Positions 11,667-23,800 of a stretch of DNA of 64,000 nt are shown here, one piece after another. Positions within the stretch are counted from its first letter, which is position 1. Each line of letters begins with the position of its first letter. The notes under the pieces were generated by a model, which was given only the letters and a program-made list of their open reading frames with translations, ran no database searches and was not told the origin of the DNA. The stretch is from Isoetes taiwanensis (taxonomy: Eukaryota; Streptophyta; Lycopodiopsida; Isoetales; Isoetaceae). Where the stretch lies: positions 17,718,089 through 17,782,088 of the forward strand of contig JAJEKV010000005.1 in the NCBI GenBank assembly GCA_021234155.1. The letters are read 5' to 3'. A program made the position numbers and the translations under genes.

Positions 11667-12402
11667 TTGTTATAATTTTTATAAGTTTTAACACCCTAAT
11701 AGTTATCAAAGTATAAATTTCATTTTCACACATATTTTATCTATTTAGAATTAGCTACATTTCAAGGATATAAAATTTCAAATCTTCAGTTATTTAACAA
11801 ATTTAAAACTTGACAATCATGATAATTTCTAAATGATATCCGATAGTTTGGTAAGTGATAACTTAAAACTATTATGAGAATTTTTACAATTTACAAACTT
11901 TTACACTTTGAAAACACTTTACGAAATATTTTAGGTTGAAATTAATTAAATAATAAAGTTAATGGTTTAATAATAACTATTGAAAATTTTATTATTGATG
12001 AAATAAAATATATTGAAAATTGACTGTTCCAAAAAAAAATAAATTAATTGAAACGTAAACATAATCATACAAAGTTTTAACATAAAAGTAATTATTTAAT
12101 TCAATTTTAAACAGTCTTTAAATATTATTATTTTGATAATATAACATTTTAATCATACAAATTTTATCTTAGATAAACATTTAATTATAAATAGATTAAA
12201 GTGAAGATTAGTTTGAAAAGCTATTTTTTACTTAAATAGCCATCATACTTTGATTAATAAGAGTAAAAATACATATAATCTTATAATGGCATCCTTGATA
12301 TTAGATTTGAATAAGTCCAAATTTTGTTAAACATGTCATTTAGTATAAAATATGTATTTTTATTTCCATATAAATGATTTAGCATACCCTATTGTAAATG
12401 AT
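11667..12402. repeat. Dispersed repeat, copy B (empty site of the Harbinger element)
   Basis: Uninterrupted counterpart of copy A. TTATAATTTTTATAAGTTTT runs straight into AACACCCTAATAGTTATCAA with a single TTA at 11688-11690, which shows the pre-insertion state of the Harbinger target. Confidence 0.8.
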
Positions 12403-14333
12403 GTTTATATAAACACCTAAGTCGTTTCATTCTCCTTGTTGCTTGTTGTTTTTTTTTTTTTTTTTTAATTTAGTTAATTTGATTGCCTTTTAGGTGAAAA
12501 AAGGAGCAAAAAAGGACAAAAGTACAATGGGCAATGTTAGCAGATAAATCAATGACATAACTTGAATTCGAAGAGCTTGGAGCCAAGCTTGGGCAGAGTG
12601 TTAAGAATTTGCTAGTTCAAAATATGTTTGTGTTAATTATTCCTCACCTTGCTTTTATGGGAGTCTGAGGGCATCGAGAAAAGAAGATTTTTTATGAGAA
12701 GAAGCTGGAGCTAGATATAGTTGTTTCTGGGAGGTGTTAAACTCTAAGGTTGTAAGTTACATTTTCATACAAATACTAATGAGAACATTACAAAAATATA
12801 TGAAGGAACATGCCGAGGCTGGTAAAATTCGAAGCATTTGCGCAAGGGTAACAATGAAGTAGTGGGCGGTTGTTTTCATATACAAATAAGTGATGATAAG
12901 TAGGAATGAAATAATTGAGTTTTGAAGCATCAATGTATGTATATTGACTAAAAAGAACGATGAAAAAAATGGTGAAAAGGAAATGAATGGACCTAAGGAT
13001 GGATGACTATAAACATATAAGGAACCCGCCATATCAACAACATGCATACGGTGACATGCAGCCATTTGGGTATGCATATCCACGTCGTCATTAGTCCCCA
13101 ATATCCGGGCACTCTTGAGAAAGTAAAATAATTAAAGGAACAACGTGAAAACTTGCTTCATAGTAGCAAAAAATATTACTAGTGTAATAAATTTGTAATA
13201 TATTTATGTGAAAAATGCCATATGATGGAAATTTGGGAACAATTGAGCTGATATTGAACATTACATAAGGGCACAATGATCTCGGTAACGAATAAAAAAA
13301 GCGTGATTTTGTGGTGCCACCATCTTGGACCCTTGCTGAAAAGTCCCATATAAACTATTTTTCAGCTAGCAAACATAATGGAACTATGATCTTGAAATTT
13401 GTTGGCGATTAGCATGTAATTATTTTCTTCTAGATCCCATTAGGAAAAAGGTGATCTAAAATTTGGTTGATAGCGGGCCAATAATTCTTTCTTCTTTGCC
13501 AAGCCAAAGCCAAGGCTGGCATCAGCATCAACCTATGGGGCGAAAACTTCTTCCAGTTGGGCCTCTACTCCCCCTCTGCAATAAAGCCTTTATCCTTATA
13601 TTTGGATGAAGCTCTGAACCAATTCCCCATGTTTACTACGCTTGTAACTTGTATCCCGGTTTCCTCTTGCATAGCTTGTAATGCTTGGATGATTAGACAT
13701 TAGTAACAGGGACAACATGGTGAAAGAACTATGGTTATGAGTCTGCAAATTCTGAGCTTTACAAAAGGTTGCTTATCAGCTAGTCTTGAGATCTCCTTGG
13801 ACTTACTAGAATGAGAAAAAATGAAGCAAATTTATTTTGAGTGGAATGATAAGGAGAACATATATGCTCAAATTAACCAATGGGGATGAAATGATGCATA
13901 TGGATTAAGTGTAATGAGATGATCAACAGAGAATCAGGAAGTGAGAGTAAAAGAACGAGGAAGCGGATATCAAAGCCATAGAAGAGGAGATGGAAATGCT
14001 GCGGGGAAAACAATAGTGGATCCAAGATGTGAAGGGAAGCGATGCTTAGAACATCAGAATAAATCTTGAAGGCATTTGTCATTTCAGACTCAGGGTGCCA
14101 TTATAGATCCCGGAAAAGAATATTATTATACCACACAATTACACACTTTAAAAAAGGAAAAACTATTTTGGTCATAACATCTCCATGCCTTATTATCTTG
14201 GATATCCTATAAAAATAAACACTCAATCAAAGTTTATCTTGTTTTTGCACCTCACTCAGGGTTGGAAGGAAACAGGAACAACCAAAGGGTACCTAAAGTG
14301 TGACATCCATTCTATTGTAAATCTTCTATATAA
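12403..14333. other. No gene recognised
   Basis: AT-rich. An 18-base poly-T tract lies at 12449-12466. Reading frames are short, the longest being a minus-strand frame of 114 codons at 12757-13101 with no recognisable domain and a composition like random AT-rich sequence. Confidence 0.4.
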
Positions 14334-14470
14334 TTAAAATATTTAGTTTTAAAAATATTTAAGAAAATTTTAGATTGAGATTAATTCAATAAATTACATT
14401 TATGTTTTAATAATAATTATTGAACAATTTATTATTGATGAAATAAATATATTGAAAATATATCAATAAC
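14334..14470. repeat. Dispersed repeat, partial copy C
   Basis: The stretch around TTTAATAATAATTATTGAAC and TTTATTATTGATGAAATAAA matches the middle of copies A (about 9870-9960) and B (about 11930-12020). Only the middle of the repeat is present. Confidence 0.55.
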
Positions 14471-16012
14471 TATGGTGCCCAATTAATTCTTTGAATATAG
14501 TCAGATGGTTTCTATAAATACCAAGGCAGTGTCCATGTTTGTATTGATGTTATCCATATCTACAAAAGTACACATAAAAAGCAAAATATCCAAAAGGTCA
14601 AAAGTTCTTAGAATAATACAATAAAGGAGGCTAAAGGGCCTTTTTTCCAAAAGCTCCAGTATCTACTTTTTCTAACAGCACTTGACTTTGGCATTTGATG
14701 TAATGTGTTGGCCTTTCACATTTTGGTTTTTTGAAATCATTTACATTTAAAAAGGTGTTTTTGGTGGTGCAAAAAATTCACAACTCTAATAAAAATTAGA
14801 GTTCCCATTTAGAACATTGAACACTCCATGGTGCTTTTATTCGCGAGCAGCCAGCGGAACAATGGGCATCCTTTCAACTTTGATCCCTCTCTGCTGAGAG
14901 GAATTGTAAATGGTATATGAGAGCAAAAGTAGTAGTATAGGGTGAATTAAGCCAGCCTGAAATTTGGAATAACTACATCCCGACAAGTGAAGCTTTGAGG
15001 CAGAGAAGGGATATAATTACTTAATTGTTTGATTATGAAAAGGTGGTTGTTGTGAAGTATAAGTGGCAATAAATATAGGTTTCCGAGTGCTTTGCATTTA
15101 ATAAATAAGAACAACCTATATGTTAGTTCATGGCATGTGTGATTGTACAATCTTTCGTAAATGAACTATCAAATTTAAAGAGATGTCTCTAAGCTTAGAA
15201 AAAAACAAAGAGTTTAAAAGGAACCATGTGTTAAGGGAGAAAACAGGGCTACAACTGTACCATCATCTAAACATTTGTGAAAGTGCTGTATGTTTGGAGT
15301 AGATATAACATGTATAATGAAATCATAATTATGTCTGTTGAGCCATGGGAAATTTGGCACTGCTTAGAATGCTATCAAAACCATAAAGGCTACTTTAGTT
15401 CAAACTGAGAACATGGTCTGAAACTCCCCTATATGAAAAGGTTCCCATGCTACATTGGTGCAATGCACAGACTATTTAGAGATCAAAGGACTACAACAAT
15501 TTCCTTGGAAGAGGGCTCTTGCGGTGCAATCTTTGAAGTTGATGGATATATGGACAGTGGCTGAGAAAGGACCTTCATGTAGACCAGCTTGTCTTGTGGG
15601 GTGAGTTTTGAGAAAGGTAGCCTGGGCGTGTGGGCAGATACTTGAATCCCTCTGAGGAATGCAAAATAGAGGCTATAGCACATAGTAACATCAAAATTTG
15701 GCCCTTCAAGTAGTACACTAAAAAGACTTGGGTTGTGTACCCGTTCCTTATTCCTTGGTTAGAATGATGTTTATTAAAGGCATAAAATTCTAAGTAAAAA
15801 AGAATGCATATTATAGAAATATAAAAGGAGAAGATGGGTTTATACTTGTGAAATACATGGCTTTTATTATTTGTTTACATAAGTTAACTCTAGATTGTCA
15901 AAGAAGCTAAAGCTCGAGAAAATGTAAAGATGGAAAATACATAATCTACTAAAAGAAAAACATTTCGGTTGATCTTGCCAAGCATGGGAAAATCCAAATG
16001 CAATATTTATCA
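14471..16012. other. No gene recognised
   Basis: No convincing frame or repeat. A minus-strand frame of 66 codons at 15483-15683 has no recognisable domain. Confidence 0.35.
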
Positions 16013-16985
16013 CATCATATGGGATGCTCGTGTAGAATTTGTATCCATGGCTATGTACAGACCAGCCCCTTGACACGAGAAGCGACCATGGCGAGTATAG
16101 ATTCGGGCCGAACACCAAGGACACGGCGAGCACCAAGGATCGGTCGGAGACACCATGTCTCGGCCGAGAAATATGCTTATGGCACCGAAGCATACCATCC
16201 ATTTGGCGAGAAACACCATACCTGCGGCTAGAACATATCCACGGCGGAAACACCATGCCTCGTGAGAAACTACGCCACTCCTTGTCCGAAACACCATGCC
16301 TCGGCGGAAGCTTGTCGCCTTGGCGAAACACGATATGGGATTGCACTTTATTAAGATTTCACCTGCACCAGCAATGGGTTGCACTCACATGTTGAAAGTT
16401 GCAGATTCAATGTTTAGATATTGTATTCCAATTAGAGGTCTCGATGTTTTTAGATGTGTATTTCAATTCACGAGGTTGCAAATTTGTATTCACAATACTT
16501 ATCACCATGTCTATGGGATGCTTTCGATGTAATTGTATCCCTATACCCACAAGACTAAGCCGCTGACGAGGCGATATGGCGAAACACCAAGGTCTGGCAA
16601 AAGCGACTAGCTGCGATGCAGCCGAAGCACTGGTCTGGCGAAACCTGGATTCACGGCGCGAAGCACCGGAGATGCATTGCAAAACACCAAGGATGCGGCC
16701 AAAAACACCAAGGTCGGCCAGAGAAACACCACTGGTGGCGAACACCACTGCTTGGTGAGGAAACATAGGTGCGGCGGAAACACCAAAATTCACGGCCAGC
16801 GGCGGGAAACAGCCATGGCGGAAACACGCTAAGGTACGGCGATATCTCCTCGACTGGAAGCCACCAGGATGCGGCGAAACCTCCGTTATGGCGGAAATGC
16901 CTGTCTATGGCCGAGCACCTATATGGCGAAACGCGTGCTCGGCCAAAATGGTGCTGCGACGCGCGCGGTGTTCTGATCAAACCTC
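16013..16985. repeat. GC-rich minisatellite, left array
   Basis: Degenerate tandem copies of a roughly 20-24-bp unit with core GGCGGAAACACCATGCCTC fill about 16080-16330 and 16570-16960. Between them lies a unique AT-rich spacer of about 200 bp containing ATTCAATGTTTAGATATTGT and GGGATGCTTTCGATGTAATT. The same arrangement, array then spacer then array, recurs at 19785-20346. The array is open in several frames only because the unit lacks stops; those frames are not genes. Confidence 0.8.
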
Positions 16986-18398
16986 ATCAAAGCGTTGGAT
17001 GAATCGCGTACCAAAATTTTCGTATCATAATCATCGAATAACAGCATGCTATAAAGGTTTTGCATGTGTTCGTTTAATGAAATCTTTAATTTAAAGGGCT
17101 TACTACAAAACGACCATAATCCGACCATTCAAGGTTTAAGGTAACCATTATTTAAAGAGTTTAAAAGGCAAGCAACATGTTTGAACATTTGCTTAAATTG
17201 TCTTGGGTGGCTTTGCCTACCATCGCCATAGCACCTTGACATCACTAAGCGAGATGTGTCTCTGGTTTTCACATCCAAATCTTAATCCAAACTAATTGCA
17301 GTCCTTGCATTTCCGGCTATGTTAGCATAATATAATTACCGCGATGGTATGTTCCACACAATAATACCACGTGCCGGCGGTATAGGTATAGAATGAAGTC
17401 ACCGGATAAAGCACCTTGCATCACGATCAGATGTGTACCTTACCGGTCTGAACCATTTCATTGTGGACCATGCATTTCAATTGCCGATATCGGCGCTTAG
17501 AATGGGGCGTCCCAAATAGCATGGACTTCCTTCAGCGGCTACGTATACCGTACTAGTGAGATGATTTAAAAAGGCAACAAATAGTATTGCATGCAAACAA
17601 CTTACTCCACTATTTCGCGAACCAATGTCGGTGAATGGTATCTTATCATAGAATGTGGTGTGCACTTCAAGTGACTTACATATTTCCTAATCAGCACATA
17701 GAGGTAAAGGTCTAAATGGTGGCTGCACTAAACTAGGTGGAGAGGATGTGAATCAGAGAGGAAGTTGGACACATGGACAAGTATTTAAATGGAATGAATG
17801 TCATGATGCTGGGAAGGCTACCTTCTTACCGTAGAAGGCAAAACTAAAGAGAAGAGAGATGGTTCTCGAGGTCTAGGAGGAATAACACAATCTTCCTCCA
17901 AAATGGGACTCTCTCCTATTCATGTAGAGGTCTACCAAATTCAGATGAAAAAACACGTGACTTCGGCCTCTCCGTGGACCCAGATGGTATGAGAGACTAC
18001 CTCAAGATGTAAATTTAGAATTAAAAAAAATGCATAATCGAGTCTATAAAAAGGGAAGATACTTATATCAAGTAGGCACCCACGTTGCTCATTCACCAAG
18101 ACAAGCCAACCTTTTCAGGATTATAGGAACGGAGGATGCTCAAAGGACGACTTAAGATTGACGATTATCCTAAATTCACCTTTGCCCTCCGAAGCGAGTG
18201 TAAAGTAGGCTTCTAAGATCCACGATTTTTTAAGCATCATATGAAAGAATTGGATTGGCCTTGGTGGCCTTCCTTTCTTCTTTTGTTTACCCATTGCAAA
18301 GTAATGAGGTCATCAAGGTGCACGAAGAATTCAAAATCCAAAAATAAAATCCTCGGTCATAGTTACCATTGTTCTCTTGATCACATGTTGCCTCCCCA
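16986..18398. other. No gene recognised
   Basis: Mixed-composition sequence. Two stretches around 17225-17300 and 17400-17480 share a loose pattern (AGCACCTTG, CATCAC, AGATGTGT, TTGCATTTC), possibly an old duplication. No domain is recognised. Confidence 0.35.
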
Positions 18399-19739
18399 TC
18401 ATCTACCACATCCAAGTAAGTAGACATCCTGTGCACGTGGAGAAGCAGCAGCACTCAATTGGGTATCTAAAGAAGTTTCGCCCCCAATCCACCGATGACC
18501 TTTGGTTTTAGGAGCTTTGAAATTCAACACAACAACTATGGATTCCGTTAAGCAAGGGGTAATCGTATTGGATGGAGATTTCGGGGACACTTGAGCTACC
18601 CTCAAACCCTTACAAATAAAGAAGCCCGTCATCCGCACCCTCTTGCATGTCTCCAAGTTCCCATAAACTCGCGGTCAGCCCACTCCTCGGTCCACGAGTC
18701 TGGAGCCGTGAATTACGTGCTATATACCTCTCATATTGAGCTATTTTTTTGCTCTTTTGCCTCCCATTCCATCCTCCCTCCGAGATACATATCTCTGAAA
18801 GATAAGACTCCCAAAGTGTTCTTTTGTCCTCCCCATCTTCAATATTCTCGAGCAGCCCGGCCCGGCACCCGAGGAGCTAGCTCTTTTGCATCTCTGAAAA
18901 ACCACAAGCCAGATTTACCCCTTGTACTTATACTGATCAAGAGCCGCCTCAAAGCATACACCGGGAAAATCGCCCCCTCCGCTTCTTTTCGCCCGTGATT
19001 TCCAACCTCTTTCTTCGCCAACCACATCCAATCCGTGCTCCTTGCCATGATCTTGCAGCCTTTGCTTTTTAATGTAAGACCACACAACCTTGAAATAAAC
19101 AAAACATGCCTATTTTTTATTGCTGTAATAATACCCTGCCGTTCCCCAAGCCGCTTCATCAATCTCGAGTCCTCCTTTGGATGCAGCAACAACTTTTGGC
19201 ATCTTTGGGGTGCTCCACTACGGTGGGCTTCCCTCTGTCCTTTTAACTTCTTGATCTCTCAAAAACCCGGGCCCACAAAGCGTTTGGCTGCCCTGTTTGT
19301 TTTTCTTTCACCTTTCATTTGCAACAGAACTTCTTCTGGAGATGCATCTTCCTCACTATCATTCTCATTCTGCTCATCATCTTCCACAGACCATTTTCTT
19401 TGAGCACTCGGCTCCCTCGGCTAACACTTCTTCCTCCGAGGATGCTTCCCTCGAACTATAATACCATCCTGAGCTCGCGCTCTCATCTTCCTCGCTGCCA
19501 TTTGGATAGCCCCACCTCGCCATTTTGGAGTTGCTTGGGGAGCCTGGCCGCCATTCTTGTAGGAAAAGATGCCCCCGTTTTTCTACTCTCTGTTTTTTTG
19601 TTTCGACCAAGACAGTTTCAGACAGGAACATTCTATTTCGAACCATTAGATTTGCCCTCAAATTTAAAATTGTAGTCATGATTGCTGTCGTACCATTGAC
19701 ATTGATGTTTAATGAATATTTAGTTTCGACCCACTTCAA
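18399..19739 (-). pseudogene. Unrecognised coding-like block between minisatellite arrays
   Basis: On the minus strand, from 19739 down to 18399, successive frames give protein-like text unlike the surrounding noise. First comes an acidic serine-rich part (GSEEDESASSGWYYSSREAS, then NENDSEEDASPEEVLLQMKG), then a basic part with TDWMWLAKKEVGNHGRKEAE, then FFICKGLRVAQVSPKSPS near 18.6 kb. At least four stops or frameshifts interrupt it. It is GC-richer than its neighbours. I do not recognise the family. It could be a decayed host gene fragment or cargo of whatever element carries the two arrays. Confidence 0.3.
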
Positions 19740-19784
19740 GTGCAGTTAAGACTATTCCCCTGATAACAAATTTACCCATGCTTA

Positions 19785-20346
19785 TGGCCAGAAACACCCA
19801 GCCAGAAACACCATAACATTGGCTAGAAACACCTTACCCTTAGTTAATACATTATTAAATCATCATTTCCAATTGAGATTTGAAAGTTACAATTCAATGT
19901 TCTATACATTTTCAGGTTATCATTTCCAGCTGAGATTTTTAATTAATAATAAGTTGTTGTGGGTTGCAATTCAATGTTTTAATAGTTGTGTTCCAATCAG
20001 ATGTTTTGACAATTAGTGGATTGCAACTTTGTATTTACAATATTTTTCTACACTGTGTCAATAGCTAGAGATCATTAATAGCGTAAACATGATTAGTGGG
20101 ATGCTTGTATAGCATATGGCATTTGGGCTTGGCGGAAATGCCATGGGCGTGGGCTGGAAACCACCATACTTATGGCCAGAAACGATGCGCCTGGCCAAAA
20201 CACCAAGGGCGGCTAGGAAACGCCATGCTTGTGGCTTAAACAACAATGCTTGGCCAAAAACACCACGGTTCTGGCCAGAAACAACACGCCTGTGGCCAGA
20301 AACACCATGTCCTTGGCCAGAAACACCTTGCCTCTAGCCACAAACA
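19785..20346. repeat. GC-rich minisatellite, right array
   Basis: Tandem copies of a unit close to TGGCCAGAAACACCATGCCT lie at 19785-19850 and 20113-20346, separated by a spacer with ATTCAATGTTTTAATAGTTG and GTGGGATGCTTGTATAGCAT that matches the spacer of the left array. Both arrays are in the same orientation. The right array ends exactly where the LTR of the adjacent Ty3/gypsy element becomes recognisable. Confidence 0.8.
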
Positions 20347-20501
20347 ACATAACCTTAAATATTAATCTTATCTATCTAGACCCAAATATCATTTTATAAC
20401 AACTAATAATCTACCCTTAACAATTAACTACTAGCCTTTGAAATATTGACTCCCGTTGCGTTGTGCATGAGCCACTCCCCCAAGCCGGCATTGCCGTAAC
20501 A
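20347..20501 (-). repeat. 3' LTR (partial) of the minus-strand Ty3/gypsy element
   Basis: Nearly identical to 25980-26134 of the 5' LTR, including ACAACGCAACGGGAGTC in minus-strand sense. Homology stops abruptly at the minisatellite. Confidence 0.8.
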
Positions 20502-20515
20502 ATCCTTCCCTTCTC
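20502..20515 (-). other. Polypurine tract
   Basis: On the minus strand GAGAAGGGAAGGAT precedes the LTR start TGTTACGG, as expected for the plus-strand primer of an LTR retrotransposon. Confidence 0.65.
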
Positions 20516-20852
20516 GGGGTTAAACGCCCGCGTTAACCTCGAGGGAAAAATCGTTTATCCTATTTCTTTTAAGGATATTTGACTCTATAGTCCCAGTTCC
20601 TTTAAAGGTTATAGATTTCTTACTTCAGTTCAGTTAGAAATGGCCTCAATTCCATTAGAGGGCTTTCCTTCCCTTTTCAGTTAGGGATGGCCTCAAGTCA
20701 GTTAGAGGACTTAATATCTTTACCATCGTTAGTAAAGAATTTAGTAATTCTATGCATATCAATATCTAGATATTTTTACCAATAAAGCAATTGCAATTTT
20801 TAATAGTGTGAAATTCCAAATATAAAATTTAAAGGTCTTTGAACTTTGCGCA

Positions 20853-23800
20853 TTATTCTTGCAAAGTTTTTTCGTATTCATCCACCAAGGAGCTGTATTC
20901 TTTTAATTGAATCTTAGAATACCATACCGCATCAGTGGACGGATGAAATTTAAATTTCACGAGATACCTTCGATAAGAGGAACTCCTAGTCTCTTTATCT
21001 TGGTGTGTCAATATTTTCTCCGGTTCCAGCACTTCTTCGTCACCCTTGATATTGGGAGGTTCTGATTGTTCCATTCTACATAAAAATCTCGGAGAAATTT
21101 CACTTCCTTATAGGGTTTCAGATTCCCAAATTAAAACTGGGTTGCAAGTTAGTCCATTTCCCATATAAATGTAAACGTGAAGCATTCTCCTTGGACTTTT
21201 GTCGCCAATTTGAAATGGACCATAATACCTAGGTGCCGGTTTACATCTGGAATTACCCATCTTCCCCATGAGCTTTTTGGGAAAATGAATCCAAACCCAT
21301 TGATCTTTTTGTAAACAACCTTTTTGTTTCTTTGCAAGCTTGGAAACCATCAATTCACGGCTTTTCTCAGATTCGATGCCTTCACCTCTCACAAGATATC
21401 CCATAAAATTTGTAGTGGCTTCATGAGGCAGGTATTTCTCCTCCAAGCCATGATGGGGACTCCAAGGAATATCTATATACTATTTCAAAAGGAGTTCTTT
21501 GTGTAAATCGAGTGCATAATGTTATTATAGGCAAACTCAAAAGATAAAGATATTCTTCCCACTTGGCTTTGCCTTTTCGCAACATAAGATCTCAACATAT
21601 CTTCAATAACTCGATTTACAACTTCGGTGATCGCCATCAATAAAGGGATGGTATCGCGTGGAAAACTTCAAAGTTGTGCCTAAGTTTTTCCATAAGTCCA
21701 GCCCAAAATTTGCTACAAAATAGGGGATCCCTATCCGTAATGATTGCATCGGCATTCCGTGGATCTTAAATATCTCCTTTAAAAAAACTTTGCTTGCTTT
21801 GCGGAGCATTCATCTTTGGATTCCGAGGAATAAATGAACCCGTTTTAGACAACCTGCCTACCATGTCCAAATTTGATCATTCTTGTGGATAGTCTTTGGT
21901 AACCCTTGAATAAAATCCATGGTATATGCTTCCATGGTTTTTCCCGAATAGGCAAGGTTGTACTAATCCGGCAGGGCTTACTTAGAAGCTTTTATTTGTT
22001 GGCAAACAAGACATGCTTCGACATATTTTCTTACATCTTCTTCAAGCTTTGGCCAAAAGAAACGTGGTTTAACGAGGCCAAAGTAGCTTTGATTCCTCTA
22101 TGTCCGAAGTAACGAGGTTCATGACATTCCCCAGATATCCTTCAACCTATATGCTTGTGTAACACAAATACGATTTCGAGGAATAATAACCCATTATGGA
22201 TTCCGCATTTCCAAAGGGTCTCTTCCATCCTTTTTGTACTGTGGCATACTAGAGTAGCAAGAGAGGTCGCTCACATATTCTTCTTTTATTGGTTCCAAAT
22301 CAACAAATTCACCTACAAATATAGCTTGAATATTTATCCGGCTTTAATGCATCCAACTGGTTCTTCCTAGGCTTATACTCCAGCCGCATTCCTTCAAAAG
22401 TCCTTTATAGTGTCAATGAGCTTTAATTGCCGCCAAGCATTGATAATATCATCATGCGCTTGTATATGTTTCAAGCTTTGCTGATCAAAACGAGCCATGA
22501 ACTTAGATCCCATAAGATAATGCCTCCACTTCTTGAGTGCATGAACTAAGGCAATCAATTCCTTTTCAGAGGTACTATACTTTTGCTCCAAGGGTTTGAG
22601 CATTCTACCGACATAAGCTAATGGATGTCCATCTTGCATAAGTATTGCACCAATAGCATTTCCACTTATGGCCGAAATGAACAGTAGAAAAGGCTTATTC
22701 CAACAGTAATGCTAATATCGGCTCAGTTAAGCCATATTCTCCTTCGTGAGCTGGAAAAGCTTCCTCGGCTTCCTGATCCCGTGATAAAGGGTGTATCCTT
22801 TTTAAAACTTACTAAGAGGGAAGAGCTACTTTTGCAAAAAATCCTTCACAAATCTTTGATAATAACTTACAACTAAGCACAAAGGAACGTAAATCCTTGA
22901 GGTTTTTTGTCGAGGCCAATCAATGATAGCCCTAATCTTTTCGATCCATCCGTATGCCTTCTTTGGATATAATATGGCCCAAGTATCCAACTTCTTGCAT
23001 AAAGAACCTGCTTTTGGACTCATTAACAAACAAATTATTCTATCTTAGAAGGTCAAAAACATGTTGAAGATGTTGTTTGTGCTCCTCAATAGTTCTACTA
23101 TATATAAGTATATCGCCAAAGAAGACTACAACACTTTTCCCTAACACGGGCGCTTAGGATCTCTCCCCATGAGTCGCAAGAAGGTTGCGAGCATTGGTCG
23201 CACTAAAAGGCATTACGCCAAACTCAGAGTGACCAAAAAGTTGTTCCTCAATGCCGCCTTTACCAATGTCTTCTTCCTTAATCCGGATTTGGTGATATCC
23301 CGATTTCAAGTCAATTTTGCTAAAGATGCGTGCACCTCGTAATTCATCAAATAGATCGCCGCCTAAAACTTGAAATTTATCCCAAAAATCACCTTATTGA
23401 GAGCCTCTATAATCCACGCACATCCTATATCCCTTATCTTTCTTTTTGATTAGAATGACGTGAACGGCTTGGTCGTATTAGCCGCCGATCTAACATCTCT
23501 ATCGTTTCTCAAGCTCCAATTTTTTCAAAATGACCGACTCAATAAGGTGCCCTGCTTGGAGGTTTGGCGCTTTTCTTGCAACTATATTGCATGATCTTCG
23601 GACGATGAGGAGGTAAATTTCTCATCCTTGAAGAGATCGTCAAATTGTCTCGAGAAAACCGCATAACTGGAGGAGGCACTTTTTGATGGTGGATCGAAGT
23701 TTCTCAAATAAATGAAGTACGACTCTGCTTCACTCTCGTATTAGCTTTTTAGCCCGAGAGTATGTCGGTAGGGCCTCAAATTGAGGCGGAAATCGCACAC

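Noticed and set aside
15867-16384. Overlapping open frames of 118-159 codons on both strands
   Set aside because: They are translations of the minisatellite unit, which lacks stops in several frames; the peptides are low-complexity repeats.
16013-20346. CRISPR-like regular array
   Set aside because: Units are degenerate and directly abutting without unique spacers, and the window is a plant nuclear sequence.
16013-20346. The two minisatellite blocks as LTRs of one element
   Set aside because: No TG..CA ends, primer site, purine tract or target duplication; block lengths also differ.
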